Below, piece by piece: positions 53,401-64,000 of a stretch of 64,000 bases of DNA. The stretch is taken from NCBI RefSeq assembly GCF_026230105.1, contig NC_079484.1, positions 1,441,805 to 1,505,804 of the forward strand, given 5' to 3'. The notes below the pieces were generated by a model. That model was given only the letters and a program-made list of their open reading frames with translations, did not search any database and was not told where the DNA came from. Made by a program: the position numbers and the translations under genes. The DNA comes from Diorhabda sublineata (taxonomy: Eukaryota > Arthropoda > Insecta > Coleoptera > Chrysomelidae). Each line of letters opens with the position of its first letter. The first letter of the stretch is position 1.

Positions 53401-56400
53401 TCTTCGTGGACGAGGTATAAAACAGTATCCTTGAACGTTGTGGGATGTCCTCGGACGTTCTAGACTGTTTTAGAAACTTCTAGAGGTCTTTTAAACCTTT
53501 TTAGTTGTTAAAAGTACGATTACTACATAAAAATGAAGACCTTCTTCGTGGACGAGGTATAAAACAGTATCCTTGAACGTTGTGGGATGTCCTCGGACGT
53601 TCTAGACTGTTTTAGAAACTTCTAGAGGTCTTTTCAACCTCTTTAGTTCCAAAAAGTACGATTACTAGATAAAAATGAAAACCTTCTTCGTGGACGAGGT
53701 ATGAAACAGTATCCTGGAACGTTGTGGGATGCTCTCGGACGTTCTAGACTGTTTTAGAAACTTCTAGAAGTCTTTTCAACCTCTTTAGTTCCAAAAAGTA
53801 CGATTACTAGATAAAAATGAAAACCTTCTTCGTGGACGAGGTATGAAACAGTATCCTGGAACGTTGTGGGATGCTCTCGGACGTTCTAGACTGTTTTAGA
53901 AACTTCTAGAAGTCTTTTCAACCTCTTTAGTTCCAAAAAGTACGATTACTAGATAAAAATGAAAACCTTCTTCGTGGACGAGGTATAAAACAGTATTTTG
54001 GAACTTTGTGGGATGCCCTCGAACGTTCTAGACTGTTTTAGAAACTTCTAGAAGTCTTTTCAACCTCTTTAGTTCCAAAAAGTACGATTACTAGATAAAA
54101 ATGAAAACCTTCTTCGTGGACGAGGTATGAAACAGTATCCTGGAACGTTGTGGGATGCTCTCGGACGTTCTAGACTGTTTTAGAAACTTCTAGAAGTCTT
54201 TTCAACCTCTTTAGTTCCAAAAAGTACGATTACTAGATAAAAATGAAAACCTTCTTCGTGGACAAGGTATGAAACAGTATCCTGGAACTTTGTGGGATGC
54301 CCTCGAACGTTCTAAATTGTTTTAGAAACTTCTCTAGAGGTCTTTTCAACCTTTTTAGTTCCAAAAAGTACGATTACTAGATAAAAATGAAAACCTTCTT
54401 CGTGGACGAGGTATAAAACGGTATCCTGGAACTTTGTGGGATGTCCTCGGACGTTCTAGACTGTTTTAGAAACTTCTAGAGGTCTTTTAAACCTTTTTAG
54501 TTGTTAAAAGTACGATTACTACATAAAAATGAAGACCTTCTTCGTGGACGAGGTATAAAAAAGTATCCTGGAACTTTGTGGGATGCCCTCGAACGTTCTA
54601 GACTGTTTTAGAAACTTCTAGAGGTCTTTTAAACCTTTTTAGTTGTTAAAAGTACGATTACTACATAAAAATGAAGACCTTCTTCGTGGACGAGGTATAA
54701 AACAGTATCCCTGAACGTTGTGGGATGCCTTCGGACGTTCTAGACTGTTTTAGAAACTTCTAGAGGTCTTTTAAACCTTTTTAGTACCAAAAAGTACGAT
54801 TACTAGATAAAAATGAAGACCTTCTTCGTGGACGAGGTATAAAAAAGTATCCTGGAACTTTGTGGGATGCCCTCGAACGTTCTAGACTGTTTTAGAAACT
54901 TCTAGAGGTCTTTTAAACCTTTTTAGTTGCAAAAAGTACGATTACTACATAAAAATGAAAACCTTCCTCGTGGACGAGGTATGAAACAGTATCCTGGAAC
55001 TTTGTGGGATGCCCTCAGACGTTCTAGACTGTTTTAGAAACTTCTAGAGGTCCTTTCAACCTTTTTAGTTATTAAAAGTACGATTACTACATAAAAATGA
55101 AGACCTTCTTCGTGGACGAGGTATAAAACAGTATCCTTGAACGTTGTGGGATGTCCTCGGACGTTCTAGACTGTTTTAGAAACTTCTAGAGGTCTTTTAA
55201 ACCTTTTTAGTTGTTAAAAGTACGATTACTACATAAAAATGAAGACCTTCTTCGTGGACGAGGTATGAAACAGTATCCTGGAACGTTGTGGGATGCTCTC
55301 GGACGTTCTAGACTGTTTTAGAAACTTCTAGAGGTCTTTTAAACCTTTTTAGTTGTTAAAAGTACGATTACTACATAAAAATGAAGACCTTCTTCGTGGA
55401 CGAGGTATAAAACAGTATCCTTGAACGTTGTGGGATGCTCTCGGACGTTCTAGACTGTTTTAGAAACTTCTAGAGGTCTTTTAAACCTTTTTAGTTGTTA
55501 AAAGTACGATTACTACATAAAAATGAAGACCTTCTTCGTGGACGAGGTATGAAACAGTATCCTGGAACGTTGTGGGATGCTCTCGGACGTTCTAGACTGT
55601 TTTAGAAACTTCTAGAGGTCTTTTAAACCTTTTTAGTTGTTAAAAGTACGATTACTACATAAAAATGAAGACCTTCTTCGTGGACGAGGTATAAAACAGT
55701 ATCCTTGAACGTTGTGGGATGTCCTCGGACGTTCTAGACTGTTTTAGAAACTTCTAGAGGTCTTTTAAACCTTTTTAGTTGTTAAAAGTACGATTACTAC
55801 ATAAAAATGAAGACTTTCCTCGTGGACGAGGTATAAAACAGTATCCTTGAACGTTGTGGGATGTCCTCGGACGTTCTAGACTGTTTTAGAAACTTCTAGA
55901 GGTCCTTTCAACCTTTTTAGTTATTAAAAGTACGATTACTACATAAAAATGAAGACCTTCTTCGTGGACGAGGTATAAAACAGTATCCTTGAACGTTGTG
56001 GGATGTCCTCGGACGTTCTAGACTGTTTTAGAAACTTCTAGAGGTCTTTTAAACCTTTTTAGTTGTTAAAAGTACGATTACTACATAAAAATGAAGACCT
56101 TCTTCGTGGACGAGGTATAAAACAGTATCCTTGAACGTTGTGGGATGTCCTCGGACGTTCTAGACTGTTTTAGAAACTTCTAGAGGTCTTTTAAACCTTT
56201 TTAGTTGTTAAAAGTACGATTACTACATAAAAATGAAGACCTTCTTCGTGGACGAGGTATAAAACAGTATCCTTGAACGTTGTGGGATGTCCTCGGACGT
56301 TCTAGACTGTTTTAGAAACTTCTAGAGGTCTTTTAAACCTTTTTAGTTCCAAAAAGTACGATTACTAGATAAAAATGAAGACCTTCTTCGTGGACGAGGT

Positions 56401-59400
56401 ATAAAACAGTATCCCTGAACGTTGTGGGATGCCTTCGGACGTTCTAGACTGTTTTAGAAACTTCTAGAGGTCTTTTAAACCTTTTTAGTTCCAAAAAGTA
56501 CGATTACTACATAAAAATGAAGACCTTCTTCGTGGACGAGGTATAAAACAGTATCCTTGAACGTTGTGGGATGTCCTCGGACGTTCTAGACTGTTTTAGA
56601 AACTTCTAGAGGTCTTTTAAACCTTTTTAGTTGTTAAAAGTACGATTACTACATAAAAATGAAGACCTTCTTCGTGGACGAGGTATAAAACAGTATCCCT
56701 GAACGTTGTGGGATGCCTTCGGACGTTCTAGACTGTTTTAGAAACTTCTAGAGGTCTTTTAAACCTTTTTAGTTCCAAAAAGTACGATTACTAGATAAAA
56801 ATGAAGACCTTCTTCGTGGACGAGGTATAAAAAAGTATCCTGGAACTTTGTGGGATGCCCTCGAACGTTCTAGACTGTTTTAGAAACTTCTAGAGGTCTT
56901 TTAAAACTTCTTAGTTCCAAAAAGTACGATTACTACATAAAAATGAAGACCTTCTTCGTGGACGAGGTATAAAACAGTATCCTTGAACGTTGTGGGATGT
57001 CCTCGGACGTTCTAGACTGTTTTAGAAACTTCTAGAGGTCTTTTAAACCTTTTTAGTTGTTAAAAGTACGATTACTACATAAAAATGAAGACCTTCTTCG
57101 TGGACGAGGTATAAAACAGTATCCCTGAACGTTGTGGGATGTCCTCGGACGTTCTAGACTGTTTTAGAAACTTCTAGAGGTCTTTTAAACCTTTTTAGTT
57201 CCAAAAAGTACGATTACTACATAAAAATGAAGACCTTCTTCGTGGACGAGGTATAAAACAGTATCCCTGAACGTTGTGGGATGCCTTCGGACGTTCTAGA
57301 CTGTTTTAGAAACTTCTAGAGGTCTTTTAAACCTTTTTAGTTGTTAAAAGTACGATTACTACATAAAAATGAAGACCTTCTTCGTGGACGAGGTATAAAA
57401 CAGTATCCTTGAACGTTGTGGGATGTCCTCGGACGTTCTAGACTGTTTTAGAAACTTCTAGAGGTCTTTTAAACCTTTTTAGTTGTTAAAAGTACGATTA
57501 CTACATAAAAATGAAGACCTTCTTCGTGGACGAGGTATAAAACAGTATCCCTGAACGTTGTGGGATGTCCTCGGACGTTCTAGACTGTTTTAGAAACTTC
57601 TAGAGGTCTTTTAAACCTTTTTAGTTCCAAAAAGTACGATTACTACATAAAAATGAAGACCTTCTTCGTGGACGAGGTATAAAACAGTATCCCTGAACGT
57701 TGTGGGATGCCTTCGGACGTTCTAGACTGTTTTAGAAACTTCTAGAGGTCTTTTAAACCTTTTTAGTTGTTAAAAGTACGATTACTACATAAAAATGAAG
57801 ACCTTCTTCGTGGACGAGGTATAAAACAGTATCCTTGAACGTTGTGGGATGCCTTCGGACGTTCTAGACTGTTTTAGAAACTTCTAGAGGTCTTTTAAAA
57901 CTTCTTAGTTCCAAAAAGTACGATTACTACATAAAAATGAAGACCTTCTTCGTGGACGAGGTATAAAACAGTATCCTTGAACGTTGTGGGATGTCCTCGG
58001 ACGTTCTAGACTGTTTTAGAAACTTCTAGAGGTCTTTTAAACCTTTTTAGTTGTTAAAAGTACGATTACTACATAAAAATGAAGACCTTCTTCGTGGACG
58101 AGGTATAAAACAGTATCCTTGAACGTTGTGGGATGTCCTCGGACGTTCTAGACTGTTTTAGAAACTTCTAGAGGTCTTTTAAACCTTTTTAGTTGTTAAA
58201 AGTACGATTACTACATAAAAATGAAGACCTTCTTCGTGGACGAGGTATAAAACAGTATCCTTGAACGTTGTGGGATGTCCTCGGACGTTCTAGACTGTTT
58301 TAGAAACTTCTAGAGGTCTTTTAAACCTTTTTAGTTGTTAAAAGTACGATTACTACATAAAAATGAAGACCTTCTTCGTGGACGAGGTATAAAACAGTAT
58401 CCCTGAACGTTGTGGGATGCCTTCGGACGTTCTAGACTGTTTTAGAAACTTCTAGAGGTCTTTTAAACCTTTTTAGTTCCAAAAAGTACGATTACTAGAT
58501 AAAAATGAAGACCTTCTTCGTGGACGAGGTATAAAAAAGTATCCTGGAACTTTGTGGGATGCCCTCGAACGTTCTAGACTGTTTTAGAAACTTCTAGAGG
58601 TCTTTTAAAACTTCTTAGTTCCAAAAAGTACGATTACTACATAAAAATGAAGACCTTCTTCGTGGACGAGGTATAAAACAGTATCCTTGAACGTTGTGGG
58701 ATGTCCTCGGACGTTCTAGACTGTTTTAGAAACTTCTAGAGGTCTTTTAAACCTTTTTAGTTGTTAAAAGTACGATTACTACATAAAAATGAAGACCTTC
58801 TTCGTGGACGAGGTATGAAACAGTATCCTTGAACGTTGTGGGATGCCTTCGGACGTTCTAGACTGTTTTAGAAACTTCTAGAGGTCTTTTAAACCTTTTT
58901 AGTTCCAAAAAGTACGATTACTAGATAAAAATGAAGACCTTCTTCGTGGACGAGGTATAAAACAGTATCCCTGAACGTTGTGGGATGTCCTCGGACGTTC
59001 TAGACTGTTTTAGAAACTTCTAGAGGTCTTTTAAACCTTTTTAGTTGTTAAAAGTACGATTACTACATAAAAATGAAGACCTTCTTCGTGGACGAGGTAT
59101 AAAACAGTATCCTTGAACGTTGTGGGATGCCTTCGGACGTTCTAGACTGTTTTAGAAACTTCTAGAGGTCTTTTAAAACTTCTTAGTTCCAAAAAGTACG
59201 ATTACTACATAAAAATGAAGACCTTCTTCGTGGACGAGGTATAAAACAGTATCCCTGAACGTTGTGGGATGCCTTCGGACGTTCTAGACTGTTTTAGAAA
59301 CTTCTAGAGGTCTTTTAAACCTTTTTAGTTGTTAAAAGTACGATTACTACATAAAAATGAAGACCTTCTTCGTGGACGAGGTATAAAACAGTATCCTTGA

Positions 59401-62400
59401 ACGTTGTGGGATGCCTTCGGACGTTCTAGACTGTTTTAGAAACTTCTAGAGGTCTTTTAAAACTTCTTAGTTCCAAAAAGTACGATTACTACATAAAAAT
59501 GAAGACCTTCTTCGTGGACGAGGTATAAAACAGTATCCTTGAACGTTGTGGGATGTCCTCGGACGTTCTAGACTGTTTTAGAAACTTCTAGAGGTCTTTT
59601 AAACCTTTTTAGTTGTTAAAAGTACGATTACTACATAAAAATGAAGACCTTCTTCGTGGACGAGGTATAAAACAGTATCCTTGAACGTTGTGGGATGTCC
59701 TCGGACGTTCTAGACTGTTTTAGAAACTTCTAGAGGTCTTTTAAACCTTTTTAGTTGTTAAAAGTACGATTACTACATAAAAATGAAGACCTTCTTCGTG
59801 GACGAGGTATAAAACAGTATCCTTGAACGTTGTGGGATGTCCTCGGACGTTCTAGACTGTTTTAGAAACTTCTAGAGGTCTTTTAAACCTTTTTAGTTGT
59901 TAAAAGTACGATTACTACATAAAAATGAAGACCTTCTTCGTGGACGAGGTATAAAACAGTATCCCTGAACGTTGTGGGATGCCTTCGGACGTTCTAGACT
60001 GTTTTAGAAACTTCTAGAGGTCTTTTAAACCTTTTTAGTTCCAAAAAGTACGATTACTAGATAAAAATGAAGACCTTCTTCGTGGACGAGGTATAAAAAA
60101 GTATCCTGGAACTTTGTGGGATGCCCTCGAACGTTCTAGACTGTTTTAGAAACTTCTAGAGGTCTTTTAAAACTTCTTAGTTCCAAAAAGTACGATTACT
60201 ACATAAAAATGAAGACCTTCTTCGTGGACGAGGTATAAAACAGTATCCTTGAACGTTGTGGGATGTCCTCGGACGTTCTAGACTGTTTTAGAAACTTCTA
60301 GAGGTCTTTTAAACCTTTTTAGTTGTTAAAAGTACGATTACTACATAAAAATGAAGACCTTCTTCGTGGACGAGGTATGAAACAGTATCCTTGAACGTTG
60401 TGGGATGCCTTCGGACGTTCTAGACTGTTTTAGAAACTTCTAGAGGTCTTTTAAACCTTTTTAGTTCCAAAAAGTACGATTACTAGATAAAAATGAAGAC
60501 CTTCTTCGTGGACGAGGTATAAAACAGTATCCCTGAACGTTGTGGGATGTCCTCGGACGTTCTAGACTGTTTTAGAAACTTCTAGAGGTCTTTTAAACCT
60601 TTTTAGTTGTTAAAAGTACGATTACTACATAAAAATGAAGACCTTCTTCGTGGACGAGGTATAAAACAGTATCCCTGAACGTTGTGGGATGCCTTCGGAC
60701 GTTCTAGACTGTTTTAGAAACTTCTAGAGGTCTTTTAAACCTTTTTAGTTGTTAAAAGTACGATTACTACATAAAAATGAAGACCTTCTTCGTGGACGAG
60801 GTATAAAACAGTATCCTTGAACGTTGTGGGATGCCTTCGGACGTTCTAGACTGTTTTAGAAACTTCTAGAGGTCTTTTAAAACTTCTTAGTTCCAAAAAG
60901 TACGATTACTACATAAAAATGAAGACCTTCTTCGTGGACGAGGTATAAAACAGTATCCTTGAACGTTGTGGGATGTCCTCGGACGTTCTAGACTGTTTTA
61001 GAAACTTCTAGAGGTCTTTTAAACCTTTTTAGTTGTTAAAAGTACGATTACTACATAAAAATGAAGACTTTCTTCGTGGACGAGGTATGAAACAGTATCC
61101 TTGAACGTTGTGGGATGCCTTCGGACGTTCTAGACTGTTTTAGAAACTTCTAGAGGTCTTTTAAACCTTTTTAGTTGTTAAAAGTACGATTACTACATAA
61201 AAATGAAGACCTTCTTCGTGGACGAGGTATAAAACAGTATCCCTGAACGTTGTGGGATGCCTTCGGACGTTCTAGACTGTTTTAGAAACTTCTAGAGGTC
61301 TTTTAAACCTTTTTAGTTCCAAAAAGTACGATTACTAGATAAAAATGAAGACCTTCTTCGTGGACGAGGTATAAAAAAGTATCCTGGAACTTTGTGGGAT
61401 GCCCTCGAACGTTCTAGACTGTTTTAGAAACTTCTAGAGGTCTTTTAAAACTTCTTAGTTCCAAAAAGTACGATTACTACATAAAAATGAAGACCTTCTT
61501 CGTGGACGAGGTATAAAACAGTATCCTTGAACGTTGTGGGATGTCCTCGGACGTTCTAGACTGTTTTAGAAACTTCTAGAGGTCTTTTAAACCTTTTTAG
61601 TTGTTAAAAGTACGATTACTACATAAAAATGAAGACCTTCTTCGTGGACGAGGTATAAAACAGTATCCCTGAACGTTGTGGGATGCCTTCGGACGTTCTA
61701 GACTGTTTTAGAAACTTCTAGAGGTCTTTTAAACCTTTTTAGTTCCAAAAAGTACGATTACTAGATAAAAATGAAGACCTTCTTCGTGGACGAGGTATAA
61801 AACAGTATCCCTGAACGTTGTGGGATGTCCTCGGACGTTCTAGACTGTTTTAGAAACTTCTAGAGGTCTTTTAAACCTTTTTAGTTGTTAAAAGTACGAT
61901 TACTACATAAAAATGAAGACCTTCTTCGTGGACGAGGTATAAAACAGTATCCCTGAACGTTGTGGGATGCCTTCGGACGTTCTAGACTGTTTTAGAAACT
62001 TCTAGAGGTCTTTTAAACCTTTTTAGTTCCAAAAAGTACGATTACTAGATAAAAATGAAGACCTTCTTCGTGGACGAGGTATAAAAAAGTATCCTGGAAC
62101 TTTGTGGGATGCCCTCGAACGTTCTAGACTGTTTTAGAAACTTCTAGAGGTCTTTTAAAACTTCTTAGTTCCAAAAAGTACGATTACTACATAAAAATGA
62201 AGACCTTCTTCGTGGACGAGGTATAAAACAGTATCCTTGAACGTTGTGGGATGTCCTCGGACGTTCTAGACTGTTTTAGAAACTTCTAGAGGTCTTTTAA
62301 ACCTTTTTAGTTCCAAAAAGTACGATTACTACATAAAAATGAAGACTTTCTTCGTGGACGAGGTATGAAACAGTATCCTTGAACGTTGTGGGATGCCTTC

Positions 62401-63568
62401 GGACGTTCTAGACTGTTTTAGAAACTTCTAGAGGTCTTTTAAACCTTTTTAGTTGTTAAAAGTACGATTACTACATAAAAATGAAGACCTTCTTCGTGGA
62501 CGAGGTATAAAACAGTATCCTTGAACGTTGTGGGATGCCTTCGGACGTTCTAGACTGTTTTAGAAACTTCTAGAGGTCTTTTAAACCTTTTTAGTTCCAA
62601 AAAGTACGATTACTAGATAAAAATGAAGACCTTCTTCGTGGACGAGGTATAAAACAGTATCCCTGAACGTTGTGGGATGCCTTCGGACGTTCTAGACTGT
62701 TTTAGAAACTTCTAGAGGTCTTTTAAACCTTTTTAGTTCCAAAAAGTACGATTACTACATAAAAATGAAGACCTTCTTCGTGGACGAGGTATAAAACAGT
62801 ATCCTTGAACGTTGTGGGATGTCCTCGGACGTTCTAGACTGTTTTAGAAACTTCTAGAGGTCTTTTAAACCTTTTTAGTTGTTAAAAGTACGATTACTAC
62901 ATAAAAATGAAGACCTTCTTCGTGGACGAGGTATAAAACAGTATCCTTGAACGTTGTGGGATGTCCTCGGACGTTCTAGACTGTTTTAGAAACTTCTAGA
63001 GGTCTTTTAAACCTTTTTAGTTGTTAAAAGTACGATTACTACATAAAAATGAAGACCTTCTTCGTGGACGAGGTATAAAACAGTATCCCTGAACGTTGTG
63101 GGATGCCTTCGGACGTTCTAGACTGTTTTAGAAACTTCTAGAGGTCTTTTAAACCTTTTTAGTTCCAAAAAGTACGATTACTAGATAAAAATGAAGACCT
63201 TCTTCGTGGACGAGGTATAAAACAGTATCCCTGAACGTTGTGAGATGCCTTCGGACGTTCTAGACTGTTTTAGAAACTTCTAGAGGTCTTTTAAACCTTT
63301 TTAGTTGTTAAAAGTACGATTACTACATAAAAATGAAGACCTTCTTCGTGGACGAGGTATAAAACAGTATCCTTGAACGTTGTGGGATGTCCTCGGACGT
63401 TCTAGACTGTTTTAGAAACTTCTAGAGGTCTTTTAAACCTTTTTAGTTGTTAAAAGTACGATTACTACATAAAAATGAAGACCTTCTTCGTGGACGAGGT
63501 ATAAAACAGTATCCTTGAACGTTGTGGGATGCCTTCGGACGTTCTAGACTGTTTTAGAAACTTCTAGA
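47435..63568 (+). repeat. 142-bp satellite main array, about 113 full monomers plus a partial, HSE-like motif in each
   Basis: TTCGTGGACGAGG steps by 142 bp from 47577 to 63487. The only length changes are three monomers with a 2-bp insertion (CTTCTCTAGAGG), near 49927, 51917 and 54333, which account exactly for the 6 extra bases. Each monomer contains a tract of GAA-like and TTC-like triplets every 5 bp (for example 47607-47659) and GAGGTATAAAAC or GAGGTATGAAAC. Two main subtypes exist: AGAAGTCTTTTCAACCTC with TTCCAAAAAG, mostly in the left third, and AGAGGTCTTTTAAACC with TTGTTAAAAG, predominating to the right. Multi-kilobase blocks are themselves repeated. It occupies most of dco intron 2. 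It ends abruptly at CTTCTAGACC (63560s). Confidence 0.98.
47505..47517. promoter_or_regulatory. Perfect three-pentamer heat-shock element (representative copy)
   Basis: GAAacTTCtaGAA matches the consensus GAAnnTTCnnGAA bound by heat-shock factor trimers. About 26 monomers carry this exact form (those with AGAAGTC or AGAAGTATT, mostly 47.5-54.2 kb). The others have GAAacTTCtaGAG. Preceded in the same register by GAAcgTTCtaGAC at 47485-47497. Binding is inferred from the consensus only. Confidence 0.55.
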
Positions 63569-63799
63569 CCTTTTTAGTGTTGAAACTGATAGTTCTGAGT
63601 CAGGTAGATAACCTTTTTTTAAGGGTTAGTTACCCCTATTTAGCGCTACTACAAACAAGTGTCGTTATCCATCACATTTCGAGTGTACCACACGCCATCT
63701 AACGGTCGCGTAAACTATAACGCGACGGATACACATCCGCACGCCATCAGTTACCTACACATTTGTTAAATCCGCAACTAGGAATTTCGTAAAGTAAAA
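63569..63799. other. Unique sequence right of the 142-bp satellite
   Basis: Relatively CG-rich for this window. Contains CGCCATCTA (63693-63701) and CGCACGCCATCAG (63738-63750). Presumably still dco intron 2. No exon of dco (such as one starting GIGIPR) is seen. Confidence 0.5.
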
Positions 63800-64000
63800 T
63801 CAAGTGTCAAGCTTTATTAAAAAACCCGATTCACATCGTGGAATATCCCGGAGCTGTAATTTTTCATCTCCAAGGTCTTTTACGTCGATTATTTCATCCG
63901 ATTTCCACTCATCGTCATAAATTTCATGATCCGGCCACTTTCTAATTGTTAATAGATCAGATAGAATCTCGAATTTGATTTTTTTGTTGTATACCAAAAT
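63800..64000 (-). CDS. Unidentified open frame on the minus strand, open to the window edge
   Basis: About 66 codons without a stop reading leftward from the window end, ending at a stop at 63800-63802. There is no ATG inside the window, so it is either an exon or chance. Composition is charged and protein-like (KWPDHEIYDDEWKSDEIIDV, then LRDIPRCESGFLIKLDT). I recognise no family. It could be a transposable-element fragment antisense in dco intron 2, or the end of a nested gene. Confidence 0.25.
   Translation of the reverse strand: MLVYNKKIKFEILSDLLTIRKWPDHEIYDDEWKSDEIIDVKDLGDEKLQLRDIPRCESGFLIKLDT

Noticed and set aside
47435..63568. CRISPR array
   Set aside because: The regular spacing is a 142-bp satellite with fully repeated monomers and no unique spacers; the genome is eukaryotic.

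Overview
The window is from an insect nuclear genome. It is AT-rich, contains two intron-bearing genes on the + strand, and consists more than half of tandem-repeat DNA. The organism is probably not a fly: an interstitial tract of the arthropod telomere pentamer TTAGG lies at 30087-30121, a motif Diptera have lost. The order cannot be fixed from sequence alone; a beetle-like genome is plausible but unproven. No bacterial genes, CRISPR arrays, rRNA or tRNA genes were seen.

Gene 1 (1322-38171) is the cell-polarity tumour suppressor lethal(2) giant larvae, l(2)gl. I reconstructed 17 coding exons whose phases all agree and sum to 3285 nt (1094 codons plus stop). It includes the aPKC-phosphorylated serine cluster in exon 10 and one GC-AG intron (intron 8). 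Gene 2 starts at 42504 and is the casein kinase 1 delta/epsilon orthologue discs overgrown (dco). Only its first two coding exons, the start of the kinase domain, are in the window; the rest lies beyond 64000.

Layout: 1-1321 upstream DNA; 1406-19426 the 18 kb intron 1 of l(2)gl, holding a mariner relic, two A-rich arrays (5005-7467, 8601-12825), a 294-bp satellite (13555-17797) and a foldback MITE (18501-18833); 19608-21617 intron 2 with seven copies of a 203-bp repeat; 21859-27040 intron 3 with fifteen copies of a 306-bp repeat; 27585-30838 intron 5 with a tandemly amplified piece of reverse transcriptase relic; 33452-34740 intron 12 with a 180-bp repeat in dimers; 38172-42503 3' UTR and intergenic DNA; 42504-44775 dco exons 1-2; 44776-64000 dco intron 2, dominated by about 118 copies of a 142-bp satellite.

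The most interesting signal is in the 142-bp satellite. Each monomer carries a run of eleven triplets alternating GAA-like and TTC-like at exact 5-bp spacing, the architecture of a heat-shock element. About two dozen monomers hold a perfect three-pentamer HSE, and many monomers also have a TATAAAA box about 72 bp after the preceding HSE. A second notable signal is the 203-bp repeat in l(2)gl intron 2: each copy has a branch point, pyrimidine tract and CAG followed by a 75-nt stop-free, phase-preserving segment ending at a GT, so each copy could act as a cassette exon. The two genes act in related biology (epithelial polarity and growth control; Dco is also a clock and Hippo/Fat kinase), but nothing in the sequence shows co-regulation.
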